The notes under the pieces were generated by a model. The model was not told the origin of the DNA. It searched no databases and saw nothing but the letters and a program-made list of their open reading frames with translations. The translations under genes and the position numbers were made by a program. From DASXTC01 sp036505635 (GTDB taxonomy: Bacteria > Acidobacteriota > Polarisedimenticolia > JACPZX01 > DASXTC01), in NCBI GenBank assembly GCA_036505635.1, contig DASXTC010000025.1, positions 62,001 to 126,000 on the forward strand: a DNA stretch of 64,000 bases. Reading direction: 5' to 3'. Shown in pieces: positions 26,828 through 33,853 of the stretch (position 1 is the first letter of the stretch; each line of letters begins with the position of its first letter).

Positions 26828-28327
26828 TCACCCGCGCGTCTCGACCCTTCCCCGGGCGAGGCGCGCCGCCTCCCGCATGACTCCGAGCGGCGCCGCCCGT
26901 CCCGTGAAGAGCGTGTACTGCTCGGCCGCCTGCCTCACGAGCATCTCCAGACCGCCCAGCGTGGCGATGCCGCGTCCCCGCGCCTGGCGCAGGAGGGCCG
27001 TGGTCTCGGGCGTGTAGATGACGTCGTACACGAGGATTCCCTTGATGGCGGCCCGGGTGACCGGGCAGGCTTCCCTGCCCATGCCGACAGGAGTGCAGTT
27101 GATCAGGACGTCGTAGCGCTCCCGCGAGAGGTGGGACAGCGTGACATGGCGCCCGCCAACCGCCTTGGCGAGCGCGCGACCCGGGGCGGCGTTGCGGCTC
27201 GCCACCACCACCGATGCTCCCGCGCGAGCCGTCGCGTGGGCCATGGCTCTCGCCGAGCCGCCGGCCCCCACGATGGCCACCGTCAGCCCCTCAACCGTTC
27301 TGTCCATGGTGGACAGCGCCTCCTCCATCGCCGCCAAGCCTCCCGATGCGTCCGTGTTGAAGCCGAACAACCTCTTTCCGTCGCAGACGACCGTATTCAC
27401 CGCTCCAATCCGCTTCGCGAGAGGCTCGATCACGTCCAGGTGCCTCATCACCGGGATCTTGTAGGGCGCGGTCACCGAGAAGCCCCTGATCTTGAGCTGT
27501 CGCGCGATTCTCCTGAGGTCGCGCAGACCCCGCCTGTCCGGGATCTCCATCGGAATGTACCGGCTGTTGAGCCCATCGGTGTGATACGCGGCGTTGTGGA
27601 TCGCGGGCGAGAGGGTCCGGGCCAGCGGCGACCCGATGACGACGGCGAACCGGGTGTCGTGGTCGATGTCCTCGATGCGATACATCCCGACCAGATCGGG
27701 CAGGCTCGCCTGGCCCGGGGCCGCCTCGCGGCCGAACCCCGCCGAGGCATAGGTCGCCCACGAGCCCCACTCCAGCGCCATGATGCGGCTCATCACACCG
27801 GTGGCGCCGCTGCAGAAGCTGATAACCGGCGGCGAGGCCCGCCGGTGCCGCTGCAGGAAATCGCGCACCTTGATCATGTCGGCGGGAGCGCGCGCCGTGC
27901 CGACGATCTTCACCGCCTTTATTCCCTTCACGCGCGCCATCCTCCGGTAGAGCCCGTCCAGATCGCGCGGCATCCCGTCCAGGTCGTGGTGCGAGAGGAT
28001 CACACCCACGCCGGGGGCCGACACGAGATCCTCGGCGAGGTTCGCGGCGGCGGTCCCCTGCTCCACGTCGATGTAGCTGGCCCCGGCCCGCACCGCGGCC
28101 CAGAGCACCTCCCGGCGCGCCTTCTCGCTGCCGGCGAAGAATCCACCGTCGGCCTTCCGCCGGCAGGTGGCGATGAGCGGGCGCGGGGCCCCCTCGAACA
28201 GGAGGGTCGGGTCGACGCGCCCCAGCGTGTCGAGCCGCACCTCGACGGCTCCGGCCTTCTCGGGGGCCGAGAGGATCTCGCGGCGCATCTCCGCGACGTC
28301 ACGCTCCACCAGCGAGAGGATGATCAT
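26828..28327 (-). CDS. aroD/aroE: Bifunctional type I 3-dehydroquinate dehydratase / shikimate dehydrogenase
   Basis: Fusion of steps 3 and 4 of the shikimate pathway, 499 residues. Residues 1-220 are a type I dehydroquinase, with the catalytic histidine in VILSHHDLDG and the Schiff-base lysine in AVKIVGTA. Residues 228-499 are shikimate dehydrogenase: VIGSPLARTLSPAIHNAAY, SVTAPYKIPVM with the catalytic lysine, IGAVNTVV, GFNTDASG with the catalytic aspartate, and the NADP fold GAGGSARAMAHA. The same fusion is known in chlamydiae, plants and some other bacteria. It overlaps cysM in ATGA and is 12 bp before the ThiF gene. Confidence 0.94.
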   Translation of the reverse strand: MIILSLVERDVAEMRREILSAPEKAGAVEVRLDTLGRVDPTLLFEGAPRPLIATCRRKADGGFFAGSEKARREVLWAAVRAGASYIDVEQGTAAANLAEDLVSAPGVGVILSHHDLDGMPRDLDGLYRRMARVKGIKAVKIVGTARAPADMIKVRDFLQRHRRASPPVISFCSGATGVMSRIMALEWGSWATYASAGFGREAAPGQASLPDLVGMYRIEDIDHDTRFAVVIGSPLARTLSPAIHNAAYHTDGLNSRYIPMEIPDRRGLRDLRRIARQLKIRGFSVTAPYKIPVMRHLDVIEPLAKRIGAVNTVVCDGKRLFGFNTDASGGLAAMEEALSTMDRTVEGLTVAIVGAGGSARAMAHATARAGASVVVASRNAAPGRALAKAVGGRHVTLSHLSRERYDVLINCTPVGMGREACPVTRAAIKGILVYDVIYTPETTALLRQARGRGIATLGGLEMLVRQAAEQYTLFTGRAAPLGVMREAARLARGRVETRG

Positions 28328-29226
28328 GCGGCCGGATAGAGCGGCGTGCTGAGATATTTCTCGCCGCGATCGGGGAGGATCGCCACGATGGTCCCCCTCA
28401 GACCGCCCGCCGCCAGCGCGAGGGCGGCGTGGACCGCGGTGCCCGAGGAGATGCCGCCGAAGATCCCTTCGCGGCGCGCCAGCTCGCGCGCCACGCGGAA
28501 GGCGTCGACGTCGGCCACCTCGATCGTCTCATCGACCACCGACGGGTCCCAGACCTCGGGCACGCGCGACTCCTTGAGATTGCGGAGCCCCTGCTGCTGA
28601 TGTCCGCGCTGCGGCTCGGCCGCCACGACGCGCACCCGGGGGTTGAGCTCCTTGAGCCGGCGACCGGCGCCGACGATCGTCCCCGTGGTGCCAAGCGTGG
28701 CGACCAGCGCGTCGACCCTCCCATCGGTCTGCTCCCAGATTTCCATCGCCGTGGCCCGGTAGTGAACCGACGGGTTGTTCGGGTTGGCGTACTGTGCCAC
28801 GCGGAAGTATCTATGCGGCTCGCGGGCGTGCATCTGGTCGGCCAGGGCCCAGGCCGCGTCGCTCCCACCTTCGGCGGGTGTGAGGACCACCTCGGCGCCC
28901 AGCGCCTTGAGGATCTGGCGGCGCTCGATGCTGACCTTCTCGGACATCACGATGAGGACCCGATAGCCTCGCGCCGCGCCCACCATCGCCAGCCCTATCC
29001 CGGTGTTGCCGCTGGACGACTCGAGGATGATCGCGTCGCGGGTCAGCGAGCCGTCACGCTCGGCCGCCTCGATGATCGCGAGCGCGATACGCTCCTTGAC
29101 GCTGCCCATCGGGTTGGCCCCCTCCAGCTTCGCGAGCAGTTCTACCCCATCGGGCGCTCCCATGCGCCGGAGCCTCACGAGAGGCGTCCTTCCGATCGTT
29201 TCGAGGATGCTGTCCTTGATGTCCAT
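28324..29226 (-). CDS. cysM: Cysteine synthase, CysM-like
   Basis: PLP enzyme of the O-acetylserine sulfhydrylase family, 300 residues from ATG 29226; a longer open frame upstream adds residues the family lacks. The PLP lysine is in NPMGSVKERIA, the substrate loop is ESSSGNTGIG and the phosphate loop is LGTTGTIVG. The C-terminal half, LRNLKESRVPEVWDP and REGIFGGISSGTAVHAAL to KYLSTPLYP, resembles mycobacterial CysM, which takes sulfur from a thiocarboxylated carrier protein rather than from sulfide. That resemblance is from memory. The ThiF-type E1 in the same operon would fit such a route. Confidence 0.9.
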   Translation of the reverse strand: MDIKDSILETIGRTPLVRLRRMGAPDGVELLAKLEGANPMGSVKERIALAIIEAAERDGSLTRDAIILESSSGNTGIGLAMVGAARGYRVLIVMSEKVSIERRQILKALGAEVVLTPAEGGSDAAWALADQMHAREPHRYFRVAQYANPNNPSVHYRATAMEIWEQTDGRVDALVATLGTTGTIVGAGRRLKELNPRVRVVAAEPQRGHQQQGLRNLKESRVPEVWDPSVVDETIEVADVDAFRVARELARREGIFGGISSGTAVHAALALAAGGLRGTIVAILPDRGEKYLSTPLYPAA

Positions 29227-29273
29227 CGTCTCAGGCGCGCAAGGATAGCACGGGCGGGCCGGGACGCGGCTCA

Positions 29274-29302
29274 TTGACGTCCTCGCGGGCGGGGGGTAAG
29301 AT
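29274..29302 (+). promoter_or_regulatory. Predicted sigma70-type promoter of selD
   Basis: TTGACG (29274-29279) and TAAGAT (29297-29302) are separated by 17 bp and point to selD. Transcription would start near 29309 and give a leader of about 33 bases containing GAGGAGG at 29329-29335. The site is in the 115-bp gap between the divergent cysM and selD genes. Confidence 0.55.
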
Positions 29303-29341
29303 TTTGAGCATTCACGACTTGTATGGACGAGGAGGACTGAG

Positions 29342-30391
29342 ATGGGGACCGCCGCCGAGTTCAGGCTGACGCGGTGCGCCACGTCGGGTGGGTGAGCTGC
29401 CAAGCTGAGTCCGGTGGACTTGGGGCACATACTCGCCAACCTGAAGGGAGCCGTCGACCCGAACCTGCTGGTCGGGTTCGACACCGCCGATGACGCGGGG
29501 GTCTACCGCGTGCGGGACGACCTCGCCCTCGTGCAGACGGTCGACCTGATCACGCCCGTGTGCGACGATCCCTACCGGTTCGGCATGGTCGCCGCGGCCA
29601 ATTCCCTTTCCGACGTCTACGCCATGGGCGGGCGCCCCCTCACGGTCCTCAACATCTGCTGCTTCCCCGGCACCGGTGTGCCGGAGGGCGTCTTCGCGCA
29701 GATCCTCCAGGGCGGCCTCGACAAGGCGCGCGAGGCGGGCGCCGCGCTCGTGGGGGGGCACACGGTCCGCGACCAGGAGCTCAAGTACGGCCTGTCGGTC
29801 ACCGGCACCATCGATCCTCGCCGGATCCTGCGCAACTCCGGGGCGAGGCCCGGCGACCTCCTCGTGCTGACCAAGCCGGTGGGGACCGGGGTGATGATCA
29901 CCGGCTTCAAGAAGGGGCTCGTCACCGCGGAGCAGTTCGAGGAGGTCCTGGCGCAGATGGAACGGCTGAGCGCAGCGGCCGCGGAGCTGGCGCTGGCGCA
30001 CGACGCCGATGCCTGCACCGACATCACCGGGTTCGGCCTGGCCGGCCACGCGCTCGAAGTGGCGCGCGCGAGCGGCGCCGGCATCAGGCTGCGTTATGCG
30101 GCGATCCCCCGGTACGAGCAGAGCCTCGACCTGATCGAGAAGGGGGTCAAGACGGGAGTCACCGAATCGAACCGAACGATGGCGGCGGAAATTCGGTTCG
30201 TGGACGGGCTTTCCGAGGCGCAACAGTGGCTCTTCTTCGACCCGCAGACCTCCGGGGGCCTGCTGATATCGGTGCCGGCCCCTCGGGCGAAGGCGCTGGT
30301 GGCGGCGCTCGATGCCCGAGGCATCGGCGCCGCGGCGGTCGTCGGGGAGGTGTTCGCCTCCGACCGGCCGGTGCTGGAGGTTCTCCCCTGA
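29342..30391 (+). CDS. selD: Selenide, water dikinase (selenophosphate synthetase) containing selenocysteine
   Basis: Makes selenophosphate, the selenium donor for selenocysteine and selenouridine. The ATG at 29342 has GAGGAGG 6 bases upstream. Reading through an in-frame TGA at 29393-29395 gives 349 residues with Sec at position 18: LTRCATSGG-Sec-AAKLSP. This aligns with E. coli GAGCGCKISP, where the first cysteine is the catalytic Cys17 and the lysine is conserved. The rest is standard: NLLVGFDTADDAGVYR, DLITPVCDDPYRFGM, GGHTVRD, DITGFGLAGHALE and FDPQTSGGLL. A stop-terminated annotation would begin at 29414 (GTG) and lose the catalytic residue. A SECIS hairpin follows the TGA. Confidence 0.93.
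29400..29423 (+). other. Predicted bacterial SECIS hairpin of selD
   Basis: Immediately after the TGA the mRNA can fold as CCAA (29400-29403), a five-base bulge GCTGA, GTCC (29409-29412), apical loop GGT (29413-29415), GGAC (29416-29419) and TTGG (29420-29423). All eight base pairs are Watson-Crick. The loop starts 18 bases after the last base of the TGA, within the range known for bacterial SECIS elements, and the GGU loop matches the SelB-binding feature. Function is inferred. Confidence 0.75.
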
Positions 30392-30428
30392 CCCGGGCGT
30401 CCGGGGCGCGTGCTAGGATCCGCTCTGT

Positions 30429-31586
30429 ATGAAACTCCCCGGAAGTCCCTCGTACCTGCACCCGCGTCTTCCCACCCGCTCGGTCAGGATCGGCAGGATC
30501 TGGGTGGGGGCCGACCATCCGATCGCGGTTCAGTCCATGACCGCCACGAAGACCCAGGACATCGAGGCCACCTCGGCACAGGTGCGCCAGCTCGAGGAGG
30601 CCGGGGCGGACGTGGTGCGGATCGCGGTGGACTCGACCAGGGACGCCGAGGCGCTGGCGGAGATCCGGCGGCGCACCCGGGCCAACCTCTCCGTGGACCT
30701 CCAGGAGAACTATCGTCTCGCGGCGCTGGTGGCCCCCCACGTTGACAAGATCCGGTACAACCCGGGGCACCTGTACCATCACGAGCGCGAGAAGTCCGTA
30801 CGCGAGAAGGTCTCCTTCATCGCTGCGACGGCGGCACGGCACGATTGCGCGATCCGGATCGGGGTCAACTGCGGTTCCGTGGACCCCGACAAAGCGGGCC
30901 GCTTCGGAGACGACACGATCGCGCCGATGGTGGAGTCGGCCCTCGAGCACTGCGAGATGCTCGACTCGATGGGCTTCACCCGCTACGTGGTCTCGCTGAA
31001 GGACTCCGATCCCAACAAGGTGGTGGAGGGGAACAAGCGCTTCGCCGCGCGACGCCCCGACGTGCCGTTGCACCTGGGGGTCACCGAGGCGGGGCTCCCT
31101 CCCGACGGCGTCATCAAGACCCGCATCGCCTTCGAGCAGCTCCTGGCGGCGGGGATCGGCGATACCGTCCGTGTGTCGTTGACGGTCCCCAACCATCGCA
31201 AGGGTGAGGAGATCGCCGCGGGGCGTCAGATCATCGAGGACGTCGCCCGCGGCCGGTTCCGCTCGGTGCCCCGGTTCGACAACGAGCGGCTCAACATCAT
31301 CTCGTGCCCTTCGTGCTCGCGGGTCGAGAACGAGGCATTCGTCGACCTGGCCGAGAAAGTCAAGGAGATGACCGGATACGCCGAGCGCCACGCCATCACC
31401 ATCGCCGTGATGGGATGCCGCGTCAACGGCCCGGGCGAGACCGACGACGCGGACCTCGGCCTCTGGTGCGCCGCCAACCACGTGAACCTCAAGCGCGGCG
31501 CCGAGTCGCTGGGCGCCTACTCCTACCAGGAGATCCTCGGGCGCCTGCGCGAGGAGCTCGACAGGCTGATCGCCGCGAAGGGCTGA
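30429..31586 (+). CDS. ispG: 4-hydroxy-3-methylbut-2-enyl diphosphate synthase (flavodoxin/ferredoxin)
   Basis: Iron-sulfur enzyme of the MEP isoprenoid pathway, 385 residues. Motifs: HPIAVQSMTATKTQDIEAT, DVVRIAVDSTRDAEAL, the 4Fe-4S cysteines in IISCPSCSRVENEAF and MGCRVNGPGE with the ligating glutamate. It is the short two-domain bacterial form. No ribosome site stands before the ATG; instead TGCTAGGAT, an extended -10 box, ends at 30419, so the transcript may start almost at the AUG. The gene follows selD by 37 bp. Confidence 0.95.
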   Translation: MKLPGSPSYLHPRLPTRSVRIGRIWVGADHPIAVQSMTATKTQDIEATSAQVRQLEEAGADVVRIAVDSTRDAEALAEIRRRTRANLSVDLQENYRLAALVAPHVDKIRYNPGHLYHHEREKSVREKVSFIAATAARHDCAIRIGVNCGSVDPDKAGRFGDDTIAPMVESALEHCEMLDSMGFTRYVVSLKDSDPNKVVEGNKRFAARRPDVPLHLGVTEAGLPPDGVIKTRIAFEQLLAAGIGDTVRVSLTVPNHRKGEEIAAGRQIIEDVARGRFRSVPRFDNERLNIISCPSCSRVENEAFVDLAEKVKEMTGYAERHAITIAVMGCRVNGPGETDDADLGLWCAANHVNLKRGAESLGAYSYQEILGRLREELDRLIAAKG

Positions 31587-31608
31587 GAGTTCCCGTCGAT
31601 TCCGCAGA

Positions 31609-31687
31609 TCAGGTCGCAGATAGGAATCTCAGGATCTCGCGCATGAGCTGCTCTCCCTCCTCCGTCTGAAAGCGGTCCCCGGGCCGG
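31609..31687 (-). pseudogene. Possible C-terminal remnant downstream of the membrane glycosyltransferase-like gene
   Basis: In a frame different from the gene that ends at 31688, the minus strand reads RPGDRFQTEEGEQLMREILRFLSAT before a TGA at 31609-31611. The charged, helical run looks coding and resembles the tail of SGNH or other hydrolases, but the frame has no start and no body. It may be the last piece of a lost gene. This is weak evidence from a short stretch. Confidence 0.2.
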
Positions 31688-33040
31688 TCAGGAACCCTGG
31701 CCGGCGACGAGCGCGCGTGCGGCGGGCCTGCCACAGAGCAGTGCGCAAAGGGCCAGGCAGGTGAGGGCCAGCGGGTAGCTGTCCATGTCCCGGCCCAGCG
31801 GCATCCTCAGGTAGACGAGGAAAGCGAAGCGATAGGTCTCGCAGAACATCGTCCCCACCAGAGATCCTACGGCGTTGACGAGGAAGGAGTAGACCGCCAC
31901 GATGTAGACCAGGAAGGCGATCGCCACGGCATGTCTGCGCCTCCTGGTCCAGGCGAGCAGGCCGGGCAGCCCCATCGCCGCGAAGGGAAGGGCAGGCAGC
32001 ATGAGCCGCGGCCCGTACTGGCAGGCACCGACAAAGGGGATGTTGAGGATGTAGAGCAAGTGCAACGCGACGATCGCGACGAGCAGCCATCTCTCGGACC
32101 GCAGACCGGTGCCCAGCAGCCACTGACCGGCCAGACCCAGGATCACGATCGGCATGTACATGACCACGGACAGGTCGCCCGTGCCGAGGTACACGTTAAG
32201 GTGATCGAGGAAGCGCTGGGGCTCGGGCGAGAAGAAGGTCTCGGTGTACCGCCCGGCGATGTTGGCCTGTACCAAGGGATTGCCGAAGTAGTGCCAGTTG
32301 TACAGCGCCAGTGGGAGGAGGCCGAGAGCCGTTCCGGCGGCGGTCCAGAGGGCGAATCGCCTGCTCGCCGTCAGCGCGACGTACACGAACAGAGTCGCCA
32401 CGATCACGGCGGGCAGCATCGAGGTGAAGAGCGTCAGTCCGAGCAGAAGTCCCGCCACGCACCCCGTGCTCCAGCGCTGGCACATCTCCTTGCGGATCCC
32501 GTACTCGAGCAGGCAGAAGGAGATGAGCAGGAATGACAGGGCTATGACGTCATGATGCGCGATGCCCGAATAGGGGAGCAGGTTGGTCCCCAGCGCGTGG
32601 CACAGCGTCGCGAACAGTGCCGTCACGGTGCAGAACCCCCAGACATCGCGCAGGAGCCAGACCAGGAACGCGGAGCTGACGGCCGACATCAGCGAGGCGG
32701 TGAGCCAGGTCACGATCGCGCCCGCGAGAAGGTAATGGCTCGCGTAGGTGATCCCGAGCAGCCTGCAGACAAGGTAGACCGGGGCGCCGAAGGCGAACTG
32801 TCCTGGCTGTTTCGCCGGCAACCACCTTCCGTTGTACATGAACTTGTCGCCGGCAGCCTTGAGCATTGGGACCTCGCTGGCACCGACCTCGAACGTGCCC
32901 CGCTCCACAATCGACTCGATGACGGCCTGCTGAAGTGTAAAGTCGTAGAGGTTGTACTTGGTGATCGTGGCGCCGTAGATCAGCCACAGCGCTAGAAAGA
33001 CGAGGAAGGGGGCGCCAGGGCGCCAGGGAACTCTCATCAC
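31688..33040 (-). CDS. Polytopic membrane protein, GT-C glycosyltransferase-like
   Basis: 450 residues with about ten membrane helices, starting at GTG 33040 or ATG 33037. The N-terminal helix is followed by a long loop with TITKYNLYDFTLQQAVIESI and KFMYNGRWLPAKQPGQFAFG, then repeated helices such as VTALFATLCHALGTNLL and HHDVIALSFLLISFCLLEYG. The large first extracytoplasmic loop and the helix count fit polyprenyl-phosphate-dependent GT-C enzymes (PMT/ArnT type), but the diagnostic acidic pair is not clear, so this is a fold-level guess. It is isolated: both neighbours look like gene remnants. It probably modified a surface glycan. Confidence 0.6.
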   Translation of the reverse strand: MMRVPWRPGAPFLVFLALWLIYGATITKYNLYDFTLQQAVIESIVERGTFEVGASEVPMLKAAGDKFMYNGRWLPAKQPGQFAFGAPVYLVCRLLGITYASHYLLAGAIVTWLTASLMSAVSSAFLVWLLRDVWGFCTVTALFATLCHALGTNLLPYSGIAHHDVIALSFLLISFCLLEYGIRKEMCQRWSTGCVAGLLLGLTLFTSMLPAVIVATLFVYVALTASRRFALWTAAGTALGLLPLALYNWHYFGNPLVQANIAGRYTETFFSPEPQRFLDHLNVYLGTGDLSVVMYMPIVILGLAGQWLLGTGLRSERWLLVAIVALHLLYILNIPFVGACQYGPRLMLPALPFAAMGLPGLLAWTRRRRHAVAIAFLVYIVAVYSFLVNAVGSLVGTMFCETYRFAFLVYLRMPLGRDMDSYPLALTCLALCALLCGRPAARALVAGQGS

Positions 33041-33138
33041 GCCCGGTGGCGAGCCAGGATGCGAAGTACCATGGCGATGACGTCGACCAGGTATGACGCC
33101 TCCTGATGTTTGCGGTGGCCCGAGCGGCGGTGCCCGCC
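33037..33138 (-). pseudogene. Possible C-terminal remnant of a polyprenyl-phosphate glycosyltransferase
   Basis: The minus strand reads GGHRRSGHRKHQEASYLVDV and on to VLRILARHRA, with a TGA that overlaps the next gene's GTG in GTGA. Such overlaps mark true gene pairs throughout this genome, yet the frame has no start codon nearby and no coding body upstream. The RRSG-x-x-K pattern before a hydrophobic helix resembles the end of dolichyl-phosphate-mannose-synthase-like GT2 enzymes, which often pair with GT-C proteins. The family guess is weak. Confidence 0.28.
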
Positions 33139-33422
33139 GCGGCTGGAAGCTCGAATTCTAACATGAAGGACCCGTGCTGCTGAGCGGCGCGCCCGGGCGA
33201 GACCGACGACGCGGAAGGAACCCCACTCGAGGGCCCCCTTGAGCGAGGCCGATCGCCCGAGCCGCGGAGCCGGGGGGAATCCTTCAAAAGGCCCTATGAC
33301 GCGAGGCCGTCTCGCATGCCGGGCGTGCGTGGCCGAGCGGAATGGAGGCGAGCGCGAAGCCGGGCGAGCGCGAGCCGTGCCCGTTGGAGGAATGCCCGAG
33401 CCTTCCCTGCGGCAGGCGGGGG
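33139..33422. other. Gene-free stretch between a gene remnant and the PH-domain gene
   Basis: Together with 33041-33138 this makes the largest gap in the window (382 bp). No frame shows a family motif. It is rich in GCGAG and GCCGAG-like words, with GCGAGGCCG at 33243-33251 and again at 33301-33309, and every frame translates to arginine- and glycine-rich low-complexity sequence. I see no tRNA, terminator or promoter. It may be decayed coding sequence or a dispersed repeat. Confidence 0.4.
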
Positions 33423-33836
33423 TCATCGCACGTCCCTCCCGCAGAACCGGCAGATCTTCGCCGCCTTCTTGATCCACTCGGCGCACCAGGGGCACGCCCT
33501 CGTGTCGCCGGCCCCCTCCCCCGCCCTGGAGGTTCCGTCCCCTGCCTTCGCCTGCAGCGTCTCGATCAGCTCCTTGATTCGGCGGGCGTCGGCCTTGGTG
33601 TGACCGTGGCTGTCCAGAGGGTCCGAGCCACCGCTGCTCTCGATCCGGATGTCCGACCAGATGATGCCGGTCCTGATATTCACGGTGGCCACGTTGCGGA
33701 TGTTGATGCTCTCCTCGTTGATCGAGAGCCACGACCGCTTGCGCCGCATGACGGCATGGTCCGTGATCACGATCCGTGTCGGGAAGATCAGGTTTCCATG
33801 AGTCCACCGGCTCGCGACGAATACCTCGGGCTCCAT
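33423..33836 (-). CDS. PH-domain-like protein with C-terminal zinc ribbon
   Basis: 137 residues. About 1-90 look like a small bacterial PH (bPH) domain: VFVASRWTHGNLIFPTRIVITDHAVMRRKR, then INIRNVATVNIRTGIIWSDIRIES. A linker leads to CPWCAEWIKKAAKICRFCGRDV, two CxxC pairs 11 residues apart that form a treble-clef or ribbon zinc site. bPH domains often bind membranes or assemble into rings. It starts 17 bp after priA with GGGGAGACG just before the ATG. Function is unknown. Confidence 0.75.
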   Translation of the reverse strand: MEPEVFVASRWTHGNLIFPTRIVITDHAVMRRKRSWLSINEESINIRNVATVNIRTGIIWSDIRIESSGGSDPLDSHGHTKADARRIKELIETLQAKAGDGTSRAGEGAGDTRACPWCAEWIKKAAKICRFCGRDVR

Positions 33837-33853
33837 CGTCTCCCCTCACTCGC

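Noticed and set aside
26378..28339. 653-residue plus-strand open frame opposite aroD-aroE and the ThiF gene
   Set aside because: Composition (His, Arg, Asp, Gly rich) is that of an antisense frame, and the minus strand holds complete enzymes with catalytic residues.
29227..29484. N-terminal extension of cysM to 29484
   Set aside because: The extension covers the selD promoter and start region and is not part of the cysteine synthase fold; ATG 29226 begins the family normally.
29414..30391. SelD gene starting at GTG 29414 after the TGA
   Set aside because: It would lack the catalytic residue and the conserved lysine and has no ribosome site. The in-frame TGA fits selenocysteine, with a proper start and ribosome site at 29342.
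33239..33472. Arg/Gly-rich 77-residue plus-strand frame in the gene-free gap
   Set aside because: Repetitive composition, no ribosome site, and its end overlaps the real PH-domain gene.
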